Under the pieces are notes generated by a model. It did no database searches, was not told the DNA's origin, and was given only the letters and a program-made list of their open reading frames with translations. From positions 1-48,979 of IMG/VR virus record IMGVR_UViG_3300035698_012596: a stretch of 48,979 nt of DNA. One strand, given 5' to 3'. Positions 32,988-40,707 of the stretch are shown here, in pieces. Source of the DNA: a virus. The position numbers and the translations under genes are program-made. Every line of letters begins with the position of its first letter. Positions within the stretch are counted from its first letter, which is position 1.

Positions 32988-33224
32988 TTATTCCTGAACT
33001 ATCTCAACCAATGGAAATGTTAATTTCAACTGTGTTAAAATTTCACCATCAATATCAGTAAGCGTGTACTTAAAATTAAATTTAGAACCAAGCCCATCAA
33101 AATCGTCATTAAGTTTAGTCATACCGGAATAGAACCATTCTCCTGAATAATTTTCAGTTAACCAAAAACATAATTCTAATACTTCATACTGTGGCTCTGC
33201 TGGTATATTAATATGACACTTCAA
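32988..33224 (-). CDS. FKLxW-family small protein (LKLxFP subtype)
   Basis: 78 aa. 'LCFWLTENYSGEWFYSG', 'SKFNFKYTL' and 'GEILTQLKLTFPLVEI' give the family order helix, strand, terminal motif. Its start overlaps the upstream gene's end by 17 bp. Unknown function. Confidence 0.65.
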   Translation of the reverse strand: MKCHINIPAEPQYEVLELCFWLTENYSGEWFYSGMTKLNDDFDGLGSKFNFKYTLTDIDGEILTQLKLTFPLVEIVQE

Positions 33225-33438
33225 TTTCGACCCCCGTAATATTAATTTCGGGAAAATTTAGCTTGAAATCAACTATAAATTCGATAGTTGCTTCCCTAAA
33301 TTCATAGGTCCAGCTCAAGTCCATACTATATACGAATCCCCAATTATTAACCATTTCTGGATATGTACTATTAACCCATTCATCGATTTGTTTTTGAATA
33401 CTTATGGGATTTTTTAACAATGTGAATTGATATTTCAT
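33208..33438 (-). CDS. FKLxW-family small protein (LKLxFP subtype)
   Basis: 76 aa from ATG 33438, overlapping the upstream stop (GGATGA) and preceded by TGTGGGG. 'IDEWVNSTYPEMVNNWGFVY' and 'IEFIVDFKLNFPEINI' match the family; this member bridges the LKLxFP and FKLxW forms (F-K-L-N-F-P). Unknown function. Confidence 0.62.
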   Translation of the reverse strand: MKYQFTLLKNPISIQKQIDEWVNSTYPEMVNNWGFVYSMDLSWTYEFREATIEFIVDFKLNFPEINITGVEIEVSY

Positions 33439-33884
33439 CCCCACACCATTTTAAATAATGCAGCATCGGATTCACGAAAAAACAAATAGCCGCCATGCCG
33501 TGTCGCCCAATCATATCTCCACGTTAATCTATTTTCGCCAACTTGTTCTAAGAGCCACTTTTGTATTTGTATTTTTTTATCAACATCCAACGTGTAATCC
33601 AATACGACCTGATACATATTTGGTTGGTATGGTATCGGATCCTTGCACCAATTCATTCTAAATAGCATAGCGTCATAATCAGTTTCAAACAGAATATGCA
33701 TAAAGCTTGCGTTCTCTTGATAAGCGTCTTCACAATCGATATCAAACCTGTTCGAAAGATTTTTTTCAAGCCACTCTTCGATATCATTATAAAGTTCTAA
33801 AATATAAAGATTATTTCGACGATCCTCAAATTTCTTCTCATAATGATCAAACTCGAATATTTCTATCGGAACAGAGTAAGTCAT
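33435..33884 (-). CDS. FKLxW-family protein with two fused modules
   Basis: 149 aa, double the usual size. First module: 'DIEEWLEKNLSNRFDI' to 'ETDYDAMLFRMNWCKD'; second: 'KIQKWLLEQVGENRLTW' to 'RESDAALFKMVWG'. Each has the W-L-x-x-N helix and the D-A-x-L-F-[KR]-M-x-W ending, so this is an in-frame tandem duplication or fusion. ATGA overlap with the upstream gene. It gives the clearest internal proof that the motif defines a domain. Confidence 0.72.
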   Translation of the reverse strand: MTYSVPIEIFEFDHYEKKFEDRRNNLYILELYNDIEEWLEKNLSNRFDIDCEDAYQENASFMHILFETDYDAMLFRMNWCKDPIPYQPNMYQVVLDYTLDVDKKIQIQKWLLEQVGENRLTWRYDWATRHGGYLFFRESDAALFKMVWG

Positions 33885-34162
33885 TCTTCACCTTTAGACC
33901 AAACTAACTTGAACATTACAAAATCTTCGTGTAGTTCAAAACCAAATTCCATCTCACCATCAGCATACATTTTACCCACAGTGTTTTCTTTACACCATTG
34001 GATCATTTCTAGCTCAATCTCTTTCATCTTACCGTCTAGTAACGACCTGCCGTTCCCGTGGAAGCAGTATTCATCCCACAAGTCAATGTAATGCGGACAA
34101 GAGTCATAATCATAATGCTTTTTAATTTTTTGTTGCTCTTCTTTAATGATATAAAACTGCAT
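33881..34162 (-). CDS. FKLxW-family small protein
   Basis: 93 aa. A 50-residue N-terminal extension (IIKEEQQKIKKHYDYDSCPHYIDLW... in part) precedes 'MIQWCKENTVGKMYADG' and 'GFELHEDFVMFKLVWSKGEE'. The W-C-x-E-N form links it to the 42-44 kb block. Unknown function. Confidence 0.65.
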   Translation of the reverse strand: MQFYIIKEEQQKIKKHYDYDSCPHYIDLWDEYCFHGNGRSLLDGKMKEIELEMIQWCKENTVGKMYADGEMEFGFELHEDFVMFKLVWSKGEE

Positions 34163-34184
34163 CTCACCACTCTACATTAATCTT

Positions 34185-34400
34185 TTATTCGAACTCAACG
34201 GACGGAAACGTGTTCTTCAATTCATCGAGCAAATCCACAGAAACGTTTTTCAACGTATAGCGAGTATAAAACACTTTTCTGCCCACCCAGTCCCATTTGT
34301 TGTATGTCACACTGAATTGTCCACGAAAATTTTCGCAGATCCATTTGTTGATTGCCATTCCATTACGGTCTGTGCGAGAAACATTAAATTGAGTAATCAT
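34185..34400 (-). CDS. FKLxW-family small protein (divergent end)
   Basis: 71 aa. 'AINKWICENFRGQFSVTYNKWDW' is typical; the end 'VDLLDELKNTFPSVEFE' is a degenerate LKLxFP. Its ATG overlaps the stop of the metallopeptidase-like gene (GCATGA). Unknown function. Confidence 0.62.
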   Translation of the reverse strand: MITQFNVSRTDRNGMAINKWICENFRGQFSVTYNKWDWVGRKVFYTRYTLKNVSVDLLDELKNTFPSVEFE

Positions 34401-34804
34401 GCGACCTTAATCCTTGCCTCGTTGAGCGTATAGTTCAAAACCAAAGGGTTCATATAAAGGTACTTGACCAACAGTTCCTTATATATTTTTACAAACCTAG
34501 GGCCATGGCCATCGCAAATTTCATCGCCGCCGAGCCTGTTAATTGAGTGGGAAAGCTCATGTAGTACAATCCAACGCCGGCGCATATGTTTTGGAAACTG
34601 CACCTCAAATCGCCCACCGGTCGCGCACCCTTTATTACTGCGCGGTTCGACGACCTTGGGAGGATGATTTAGACCTTCCCCAGACCAAACAAATGCCACC
34701 AACTCTTCGATCTCTTTGACACCCATCATCGGTGAATTATCCCAATCACCAACGACTTTGTTTTCCCAAGTATAAACTTTTGATTTCTGAAAATCCGTAA
34801 CCAT
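34397..34804 (-). CDS. SprT-like zinc metallopeptidase
   Basis: 135 aa. H82-E83-L-S-H86 ('WIVLHELSHSINRLGG') followed 13 residues later by 'GHGPRFVKIYKELL', giving the third zinc His in the H-G-x-x-F form seen in phage metallopeptidase-like proteins and SprT/Wss1 relatives. It could cut a host protein during takeover. TAATG-coupled to the upstream gene and followed directly by the FKLxW block. Confidence 0.7.
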   Translation of the reverse strand: MVTDFQKSKVYTWENKVVGDWDNSPMMGVKEIEELVAFVWSGEGLNHPPKVVEPRSNKGCATGGRFEVQFPKHMRRRWIVLHELSHSINRLGGDEICDGHGPRFVKIYKELLVKYLYMNPLVLNYTLNEARIKVA

Positions 34805-35052
34805 TATACGCGCACCTCTGCGTCATTAACTAACTGCATTTCATCAATTGAAAATGTTAAATGCGAGATAGAAATGCCAGCGTTATGTTCATACCGATTA
34901 ACATTTCGTGCAAGGCGCGGCATGCGTTTCGATTGTTTAAAAACGCTAATAGGATTCTCCCAATCCGTTTGTGCATTGGCACGGGTGATAACTAAAACGG
35001 CTAAACGTAAGCGTTCGGCGTAATCCATTTGTTCGACCCTTTTGTTGTTCAT
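34804..35052 (-). CDS. Hypothetical small basic protein
   Basis: 82 aa, Arg/Asn-rich ('QSKRMPRLARNVNRYEHNAG') with helices at both ends. First gene of its operon after the promoter at 35058-35085. Possibly nucleic-acid-binding from composition; no domain recognised. Confidence 0.55.
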   Translation of the reverse strand: MNNKRVEQMDYAERLRLAVLVITRANAQTDWENPISVFKQSKRMPRLARNVNRYEHNAGISISHLTFSIDEMQLVNDAEVRV

Positions 35053-35057
35053 ACTTT

Positions 35058-35085
35058 ATTTTAACATGAATACGGGAGATGTCAA
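35058..35085 (-). promoter_or_regulatory. Sigma70-type early promoter
   Basis: TTGACA (35085-35080), 16-bp spacer ending TGT, TAAAAT (35063-35058). Drives the operon with the metallopeptidase-like gene and the 32-34 kb FKLxW block. Confidence 0.72.
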
Positions 35086-35091
35086 CCTTTA

Positions 35092-35448
35092 CTAGAAACG
35101 CGATTTATAGAATCCATCTGGCTTAACTGTTAATTCATCACCAAAAGGACCAAATATATCATCCCTTGAACGCCATCGGCATCCATCCACTTCGACTTCA
35201 AAACTAACTGGCTGTCCTTTATTCGACCATGATATAGTGGCAATTTCGGCCTGGCATCGAGACATATGTTGACCTTCGGTAACAACAAGGGAGAAGAAAA
35301 AGAGAAAAAAACCAGGCGCAATTGCTACAAACCAGTATACCGAATTTTCTTTAATCCTGACCAATATAAAAGACCCAATGGTTAGGATGAAAACAAAAAA
35401 CACTGACCCCAAGTATAATTCGAAAGCACTAATTTGATCCGCAAACAT
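35092..35448 (-). CDS. Membrane protein, DUF3592-like
   Basis: 118 aa. Two transmembrane helices near residues 12-30 (VFFVFILTIGSFILV) and 38-60 (WFVAIAPGFFLFFFSLVVTEG), then a soluble beta-rich part ('VSFEVEVDGCRWRSRDD'). The layout resembles DUF3592-type envelope proteins of unknown function. Probably inner membrane with an outward C-terminal domain. Confidence 0.6.
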   Translation of the reverse strand: MFADQISAFELYLGSVFFVFILTIGSFILVRIKENSVYWFVAIAPGFFLFFFSLVVTEGQHMSRCQAEIATISWSNKGQPVSFEVEVDGCRWRSRDDIFGPFGDELTVKPDGFYKSRF

Positions 35449-35451
35449 TTT

Positions 35452-35874
35452 TTATCTCCTTGGGCGTTCAATAACTTCGATCAATCCTTCGAGCAAAAGC
35501 ACCGCACTATAGATCTGCTCCATCGCAGCTTCTTGTCGCATCTTCCGCATATCGTGCAAGAATGGATTCTTCGCCGCTGCAAAAATACTAGCTTGAACCA
35601 GATCCATCGTTTCAAGAACAACTTTAAGATTATCAGGAAGGGTTTCGACCTTTGCATCTTCGTATTCCAATCCACCCGGAACGCCGATCGATTTGCAAAG
35701 ACTCATATGTACCTGGCGCAGAATTCGAGTTCCTTTAGCCAGTGAACCCAGGAGAACTTTTTGTTCATCGTCGTTGTTGTGATAAACAATTGCATAAATG
35801 GAACGGATCAAATCGAGTCCGCTATTTGCGGTTTCAATCGTCCCTAGCAATTCCCTAGCATAAAATGTGGTCAT
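35452..35874 (-). CDS. Hypothetical helical protein
   Basis: 140 aa, wholly helical in appearance (LLGTIETANSGLDLIRSIYAIV, LRQVHMSLCKSIGVPGG, MRKMRQEAAMEQIYSAVLLLEGLIEVIERPRR in parts). Not recognised. First gene of an operon with the membrane protein, behind a strong promoter. Could be a small regulator that binds a host protein; this is speculation. Confidence 0.58.
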   Translation of the reverse strand: MTTFYARELLGTIETANSGLDLIRSIYAIVYHNNDDEQKVLLGSLAKGTRILRQVHMSLCKSIGVPGGLEYEDAKVETLPDNLKVVLETMDLVQASIFAAAKNPFLHDMRKMRQEAAMEQIYSAVLLLEGLIEVIERPRR

Positions 35875-35905
35875 ATCCGATCTCCTGTTGTTTGCTTATG
35901 TCATA

Positions 35906-35933
35906 ATTATAACACGAAACGACCTAATGTCAA
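35906..35933 (-). promoter_or_regulatory. Sigma70-type early promoter
   Basis: TTGACA (35933-35928), 16-bp spacer, TATAAT (35911-35906). The first transcribed bases (ATGACATAAGCAAACA) recur after the promoter at 39462 and, with one change, 39829. Confidence 0.82.
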
Positions 35934-35936
35934 CCG

Positions 35937-36599
35937 TTAGCAGGCTTCGCCGCTGGTACTTGCTTCGATAATCTGCGTTACCAGTTCCATTTGCGTAAGT
36001 AGAACATGTTTGATGTTTTCATATGCGGGTTCTTGTTCAACCCACCGTTTCCTAGCAGATTTTAGCATTGGAAGAATGTGATCATCAGTCTCCTGAATAT
36101 ATGATTCTTGTTTCTTGATACTAAACACACCACCCATACTTTGGTGATTATGCATACGATCGCATCCTTTGGCGATGCTTGCAATGGGGTCTTCGATCAT
36201 TTCCAGATAATAACCCACCAACTCTTTCTTTACACCATCAACCTGGTTGGTCATGAGTTCTACTCCCCGAAGTATCCGGGCAACTTGTTTATCGGTTGCC
36301 CTCGCATCGTTGACCAACATATGTTCGACATCGACGAGTGTAACAGATGTATCTTCGACGAGATCGTGCATCGCGATCGTTGCATATGTTTCTTCTGGAT
36401 GCATTAGAATCTTGTCCAATGTCCGAGCGAAGTTCATCTGACTAATTTGGTGCTGAAATTCCGGCGTTACACCGTCCTTACGAAAACCATTATGGTAATG
36501 CTTCGCATATTCCATGCTGGTATAAGCAACCGTATATCCACGCCCCAATAGCCAGTATCTAATGGCGGTTTTGATTGTTTCGTAATTTTGCGTTTTCAT
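35937..36599 (-). CDS. HD-domain (p)ppGpp hydrolase-like protein (SpoT/MESH1 type)
   Basis: 220 aa. Follows the RelA/SpoT hydrolase pattern: 'KHYHNGFRKDGVTPEFQHQI' (H-x-G-x-x-R-x-x-G...H), 'IAMHDLVEDTSVTLVDVE' (H78-D79, E82-D83) and 'SIAKGCDRMHNHQSM' (K-x-x-D-R-x-x-N). There is no synthetase domain. Small alarmone hydrolases remove the 3' diphosphate of ppGpp; in a phage this would blunt the host stringent response. It is divergent from phage pstS, with Pho-box-like repeats between them. Confidence 0.72.
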   Translation of the reverse strand: MKTQNYETIKTAIRYWLLGRGYTVAYTSMEYAKHYHNGFRKDGVTPEFQHQISQMNFARTLDKILMHPEETYATIAMHDLVEDTSVTLVDVEHMLVNDARATDKQVARILRGVELMTNQVDGVKKELVGYYLEMIEDPIASIAKGCDRMHNHQSMGGVFSIKKQESYIQETDDHILPMLKSARKRWVEQEPAYENIKHVLLTQMELVTQIIEASTSGEAC

Positions 36600-36621
36600 A
36601 TCTGTTTCCTTCTATAGTTTT

Positions 36622-36649
36622 ATTATAACACAACTATGGTCATTGTCAA
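36622..36649 (-). promoter_or_regulatory. Sigma70-type early promoter
   Basis: TTGACA (36649-36644), 16-bp spacer ending TGT, TATAAT (36627-36622). Full consensus hexamers and extended -10. Upstream edge lies 20 bp from the 11-bp-period repeats. Confidence 0.85.
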
Positions 36650-36668
36650 GTTTTGAAACCAATGAAAT

Positions 36669-36696
36669 ATTACAATTGGGTTACAGTAATGTTACA
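36669..36696 (+). promoter_or_regulatory. Pho-box-like direct repeats (11-bp period)
   Basis: ATTACA, GTTACA and GTTACA start at 36669, 36680 and 36691, exactly 11 bp apart. PhoB boxes are 11-bp-spaced repeats of CTGTCAT-like heptamers, and TTACA is a tolerated half-site form. Located in the 226-bp divergent region between a SpoT-like gene and pstS. Confidence 0.5.
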
Positions 36697-36825
36697 CGGC
36701 TATTAAGATTTTGTTTATCAGCTCTTTTTGAATATATTTTAAGCAAAAATAACGTTATAGTATAAAAATGCTTAATAAATAATTTTGAGGGAATATGCCC
36801 TTAGTTTTTAATGGAGATAGAAAAA

Positions 36826-37839
36826 ATGAAGAAAGTATTATTGACAACACTAATACTATTAGCATCTGTAGGAATGACGGGTGTAGTACAAGCAAGAGAC
36901 CAAATTAAGATTGTTGGATCATCAACGGTTTATCCTTTTTCAACAACAGTAGCAGAACGTTTTGGTAAGACTACCAATTTTAAGACCCCGGTCGTAGAAT
37001 CAACTGGATCAGGTGGTGGATTTAAACTATTTTGTGCTGGCAACGGAACAGAACATCCAGATTTTACCAACGCCTCCCGCGCAATTAAGAAATCTGAAAT
37101 TGAATTATGTGCCAAAAACGGTGTTAAAAATATCCAAGAAGTTGAGATTGGATTTGATGGGATTGTTATCGCCAACGCAAGGGACGCATACCAATTCAAC
37201 CTCTCCTTGAAGGACGTATTTCTTGCACTGGCAAAATACATTCCTGATGAGAATGGGAAGCTTATTGAAAACCCAAACGTAACCTGGAAAGATATTCGTT
37301 CTGATTTACCAGCAGTAAAGATTGAAGTCCTTGGTCCTCCACCAACATCTGGCACGCGCGACGCGTTTGTTGAGCTTGCTATGGAAGGTGGAGCCAAGCA
37401 GATACCGTTCCTGAAAGACTTACGCAAAACAGATAAGAAAAAGTTCAAAACCATTGCTCACAGTTTAAGAGAAGATGGTATGTTTATTGAAGCTGGCGAA
37501 AATGATAACCTTATCGTACAAAAATTGGTTGCTAATCATTCAGCACTAGGTATTTTTGGTTTTAGTTTCCTTGATAACAATGGAGATGTCGTTAAAGGCA
37601 CAGTCATCAATGAAAATAAACCAACATTTGAAAACATCTCCTCAGGTGATTATCCTTTATCAAGACCACTTTTCTTTTATGTTAAGACGAGTCATATTGG
37701 TAAAATTCCAGGAATACAGGAATATGTTGATATGTTTGTAAGTGATAGCGCGTCTGGAGATGAAGGATATTTGACTGATAAAGGTCTCATCCCATTACCA
37801 GAAGACAAGCGTACAAATATGGTTAGGGAAATTAAGTAA
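36826..37839 (+). CDS. pstS: Periplasmic phosphate-binding protein
   Basis: 337 aa from ATG 36826 (GGAG 9 nt upstream; the earlier ATG at 36811 has no site). Signal peptide 'MKKVLLTTLILLASVGMTG' then V-V-Q-A, cleaved before RDQIKIVGSST. Phosphate-contact loops visible: 'GSSTVYPFSTTVAERF', 'ESTGSGGGFKLFC' and 'PPPTSGTRDAF'. PstS captures phosphate for the host Pst transporter; viral pstS is known from marine phages, where it is tied to phosphate stress. A good terminator follows. Confidence 0.93.
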   Translation: MKKVLLTTLILLASVGMTGVVQARDQIKIVGSSTVYPFSTTVAERFGKTTNFKTPVVESTGSGGGFKLFCAGNGTEHPDFTNASRAIKKSEIELCAKNGVKNIQEVEIGFDGIVIANARDAYQFNLSLKDVFLALAKYIPDENGKLIENPNVTWKDIRSDLPAVKIEVLGPPPTSGTRDAFVELAMEGGAKQIPFLKDLRKTDKKKFKTIAHSLREDGMFIEAGENDNLIVQKLVANHSALGIFGFSFLDNNGDVVKGTVINENKPTFENISSGDYPLSRPLFFYVKTSHIGKIPGIQEYVDMFVSDSASGDEGYLTDKGLIPLPEDKRTNMVREIK

Positions 37840-37870
37840 TTAATTTCTAAATATTAAGTATAGCGGCAAG

Positions 37871-37899
37871 GGTGTTTGGTTTAACTAAGCACCTTTTTT
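37871..37899 (+). terminator. Rho-independent terminator after pstS
   Basis: GGTGTTTGG, loop TTTAA, CTAAGCACC, then six T. Nine pairs including two G-U in plus-strand RNA; on the minus strand those become A-C mismatches and no T-run follows, so the signal is for pstS. Confidence 0.85.
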
Positions 37900-37904
37900 G
37901 CTGA

Positions 37905-38618
37905 CTATGAAGATAACTTCAGCATGATAAGTCGGTTTTTAAGATCGTCATCAATTTTAATTAAGTCTTTTTGTTGACATTTCTTAACTTTATTAAGATA
38001 CCTTGGATAAGCATCATCGTCTGATACCCAAAACACTTCAACAAATACTGTTCCGGTTTTTGTGAATTTTTCGATACGCCCGAAAACCAAAGCTTTTGGG
38101 ACTCGATGTAGAACAATGTCACCGACTTCAAGCTTTTCACCCATACAATCATTGAATGATGTAATATTGACTTTGGTCTTAACTAATTTTTTAAGAACAG
38201 GAACAGCATCTTCCGTTACGCTATGGAATTCTATTTGGTAGCAGTATTCTCCGGAAATGTATACAGGCCTCTCTCCGGGAATTTTAAGTCGGAATTTTTT
38301 GAACACGTGATCCCGCCGGCCATGGTCACGGGTTATTTTAATTGATATTTGATCCAGCAATCCGATAGTACCAATATACTTTGCCGCTGAATCAAACTCA
38401 GGTTTGTATTTTGATTTGAGTTCAATAAGAAATGGTTCCGGTAATGGGTAATGGATCATTTCATCAGGTGGGAGTTTATGGATTTCGGGATAAACGAGCC
38501 CTGCCTCTTTGAATATTTTTTCGCCGCTATCAAAGAATGAAAATAATTCTTTTGCTTTCTTTTTTCTTTTCTTCCGAGAGGGACCACCTGCACCTCCCAC
38601 TATCCCAACTACACTCAT
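37905..38618 (-). CDS. Hypothetical protein with SH3-like segment
   Basis: 237 aa. Starts Gly-rich then very basic (GPSRKKRKKKAKELF), suggesting nucleic-acid contact. The C-terminal third contains 'EVGDIVLHRVPKALVFGRIEKF' and 'VFVEVFWVSDDDAYPRYL', like an SH3/KOW-type barrel. ATGA overlap with the DUF2786 gene, so co-translated. Function unknown. Confidence 0.58.
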   Translation of the reverse strand: MSVVGIVGGAGGPSRKKRKKKAKELFSFFDSGEKIFKEAGLVYPEIHKLPPDEMIHYPLPEPFLIELKSKYKPEFDSAAKYIGTIGLLDQISIKITRDHGRRDHVFKKFRLKIPGERPVYISGEYCYQIEFHSVTEDAVPVLKKLVKTKVNITSFNDCMGEKLEVGDIVLHRVPKALVFGRIEKFTKTGTVFVEVFWVSDDDAYPRYLNKVKKCQQKDLIKIDDDLKNRLIMLKLSS

Positions 38619-39424
38619 GCAATCATTCCCCTTCCTTCTCCAGCACCAACACCGCGATTCAAATTCACCTTCCTACCAGCAGCCCGTCCGGCTGCACCGG
38701 CATTGTAATCACCTCCGCCGTGCCTATTACTGTAGTTCTTGACCAACCTCATACCAATCTTTTCAAATTCAGCTTCAACTGTTTCCATCTTCACAACAAC
38801 GAGGTCAGTACCAGTCCGCCGCATTTCACGAACTTCTTGTTCACGGGCATCCTTCATATCGTTCAGCTTCCACGAAACACCAGCAGCAAACCCATTGCGG
38901 AAACTCTTGTAAGCTGACAATTTCCCGCCCCGCTGTCCGCCGTAATGCGTTTCAGCGAGCAAATAATCATCTGTTTTCTTGAAATCACTGCAAGAATTAT
39001 CTGCACTGGTCAGGATAACCTTGTACAGATACTTAAACAGTGCCACATCCTGTTCGAGACCAAATATACCGTATTTGGAAGAACTGATATCAGTCCATTT
39101 GTACTTGGGTCGACCATTGCGGTTACTACCGACATATTCCTTATAGCGTTGACCCTTGCTAAACCAAATCTTAACATCACAATACCGCGCCAGCGACACC
39201 ATGCAATTGTCAATACCGTCTCGCGTCATTGTCGGGGACAGCACCGAGTCCTGGACGCATTTCTCGTCCCGGATCTGGATATCACTCATTGTCAAACTGT
39301 ATTGGTCCATAAGCTTGCCGGCCAGCATCGCGGCGTTCATTGCTTCAGACTCAGTGCAACCAGCACCAACTGTTTTGTTGAGGAGGTTAAAAATCTTTAC
39401 TTTGATCTTATCAACTTCAGCCAT
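38615..39424 (-). CDS. DUF2786-domain protein
   Basis: 269 aa. N-terminal 'KVKIFNLLNKTVGAGCTESE' and 'AAMLAGKLMDQYSLTMSDIQ' match DUF2786, followed by a region ('MVSLARYCDVKIWFSKGQRY', 'DVALFKYLYKVILTSADN') like the metallopeptidase-like or DUF7168 part found with it. Function of this common phage protein is not established. Basic Gly-rich tail (AAGRAAGRKVNLNRG). First gene after a full-consensus promoter. Confidence 0.75.
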   Translation of the reverse strand: MAEVDKIKVKIFNLLNKTVGAGCTESEAMNAAMLAGKLMDQYSLTMSDIQIRDEKCVQDSVLSPTMTRDGIDNCMVSLARYCDVKIWFSKGQRYKEYVGSNRNGRPKYKWTDISSSKYGIFGLEQDVALFKYLYKVILTSADNSCSDFKKTDDYLLAETHYGGQRGGKLSAYKSFRNGFAAGVSWKLNDMKDAREQEVREMRRTGTDLVVVKMETVEAEFEKIGMRLVKNYSNRHGGGDYNAGAAGRAAGRKVNLNRGVGAGEGRGMIA

Positions 39425-39461
39425 GTCTAACTCCGATCTATGTTTGTTTGCTTATGTCATT

Positions 39462-39489
39462 ATTATAACATATATTGGATAAGTGTCAA
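39462..39489 (-). promoter_or_regulatory. Sigma70-type early promoter
   Basis: TTGACA (39489-39484), 16-bp spacer ending TGT, TATAAT (39467-39462). Shares its first transcribed bases with the promoter at 35906-35933. Confidence 0.85.
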
Positions 39490-39510
39490 ACTTTTCTTTT
39501 AACGTAAAGA

Positions 39511-39633
39511 CTAAACGCAAATATTAAGTCGACGAATGGCCTTGGTCGACTGGCGCTTCTGGTAATGTTTCCGGGGGCGACCCCAAGTACCGGCACGGCG
39601 GCGGCCAAGTTTCTTCAATGCTGCATAAACCAT
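39511..39633 (-). CDS. Tiny highly basic protein
   Basis: 40 aa. Begins MVYAALKKLGRRRAGTWGR and continues Arg/Lys-rich (RKHYQKRQSTKAIRRLN). AAGGAGAG lies 6-13 nt before the ATG, a strong ribosome site, and the gene sits 12 bp after the 51-aa gene in the same operon. Net charge is strongly positive, suggesting RNA, DNA or ribosome binding. Not recognised. Confidence 0.6.
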   Translation of the reverse strand: MVYAALKKLGRRRAGTWGRPRKHYQKRQSTKAIRRLNICV

Positions 39634-39645
39634 TTCGATCTCTCC

Positions 39646-39801
39646 TTAGTTCCTTGTTAATGTTTCATATGCATAACGCGCACTACGATTAAATTCTTCC
39701 GTCATGCATTCACTGAAATCGCAAGACATATGAGCCATAACTTTTTTGGCTGTTTCCAAATCGATGCTTAACAGTTTGGCAATTTCACGGATATGAAGCA
39801 T
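39646..39801 (-). CDS. Small hypothetical protein
   Basis: 51 aa. 'MLHIREIAKLLSIDLETAKK' looks like a helix-turn-helix start (E-I-A-K-L-L-x-I-D-x-E-T-A-K), followed by 'CDFSECMTEEFNRSARYAYE'. GGAG lies 6 nt before the ATG and a TTGACT...TATAAT promoter directly upstream. May be a small DNA-binding regulator; the assignment rests on a 20-residue pattern. Confidence 0.6.
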   Translation of the reverse strand: MLHIREIAKLLSIDLETAKKVMAHMSCDFSECMTEEFNRSARYAYETLTRN

Positions 39802-39828
39802 GTTGTTCTCCTGTTTGTTTATGTCATT

Positions 39829-39856
39829 ATTATAACATAGGTATAGGAGGAGTCAA
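39829..39856 (-). promoter_or_regulatory. Sigma70-type early promoter
   Basis: TTGACT (39856-39851), 16-bp spacer ending TGT, TATAAT (39834-39829). Serves the two tiny genes. Confidence 0.8.
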
Positions 39857-39859
39857 CCT

Positions 39860-40231
39860 TTAGAATTTTTCATACTTATCTTTTAGTCGGGAATGATCCC
39901 ATGTCATTTTAAACCAAACAGCGAGTTCACTATCATTGGTATAAAACCGAATAACGCATTCTTCATGGTTGATCCGGAATGGTATATCTCCGAGCTTTAT
40001 CTTATCATTGTGCTCCATAAGAATTTTCAAAACTTCCTGAGCAAAATCTTCTTCAGGCATGGGTTTAAACCCGTATGGCTCACATGTAAACCTGCAATCA
40101 CCGTCGGGTCCGCATGTACAGAACTCATCGCTGCTGGTCCTAAATTCAAGAGAATATTTATATCCCTCAGGATCCTCGATGTCACATCGATATTTCGGTG
40201 GGTTTTCTTCTGAATTAACTTCTAAGAACAT
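39860..40231 (-). CDS. FKLxW-family protein, Cys-containing variant
   Basis: 123 aa. The C-terminus 'IRFYTNDSELAVWFKMTWDH' fits the family, with a basic tail after it; the usual W-L-x-x-N helix is replaced by 'EVLKILMEHNDKIKLGD'. The N-terminal half has a Cys cluster (EFCTCGPDGDCRFTC) that might bind a metal. Overlaps the NADAR stop by 10 bp. A divergent member. Confidence 0.58.
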   Translation of the reverse strand: MFLEVNSEENPPKYRCDIEDPEGYKYSLEFRTSSDEFCTCGPDGDCRFTCEPYGFKPMPEEDFAQEVLKILMEHNDKIKLGDIPFRINHEECVIRFYTNDSELAVWFKMTWDHSRLKDKYEKF

Positions 40232-40707
40232 TGGTTTCTAACCTCCATAAGTATGACACCCAAATGATTTGCTCCAAGCTTGCCGTCACAAGCATCACAG
40301 GAACAATCTCCCCAAAAATTATCGTGCCATTTATTCCCCTCGATGATTGGAACATCACCAGTCATCTTGAGTAATTCCTCCAGAAAGGGATCTTTAAATT
40401 TCTGTTCAACCAAACTCTTCATGACGCGAAACTTGATCTGTTCCCAGTCTTTTCGAATAGGTGCAGGTGCATTCTTTCCACCTAATCTTTTCGCCTGACC
40501 AGAAGTTAAACTGCTTTGGCGGAATCGTTTTCTGATGTCTAGATCGACAAATTTGGCGGCTTGGTATGCATGTTCAACTGACGCATAAACGGCCGGAGAT
40601 TCATCGTCTAGTGTTACCTGAAAGTTATCCCGGAGCATCCAGAAACTAGATAACCACTGGAAATCACCATCAAAGCTATCAATAATATCGAAATCAGTCT
40701 TTGTCAT
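40222..40707 (-). CDS. NADAR-domain N-glycosidase-like protein
   Basis: 161 aa from ATG 40707 (the frame extends to 40788 but that part overlaps a better-supported small gene). Signatures: 'FQWLSSFWMLRD', 'VYASVEHAYQAAKFVDLDIR' (SVEHxxQAxK), 'WEQIKFRVMKSLVEQKF', 'NKWHDNFWGDCSCD' and 'NHLGVILMEVR'. NADAR/YbiA proteins cleave N-glycosidic bonds; several remove ADP-ribose from guanine in nucleic acid and so counter DarT-type toxins. In this phage an anti-defence role is plausible. Confidence 0.82.
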   Translation of the reverse strand: MTKTDFDIIDSFDGDFQWLSSFWMLRDNFQVTLDDESPAVYASVEHAYQAAKFVDLDIRKRFRQSSLTSGQAKRLGGKNAPAPIRKDWEQIKFRVMKSLVEQKFKDPFLEELLKMTGDVPIIEGNKWHDNFWGDCSCDACDGKLGANHLGVILMEVRNQCS

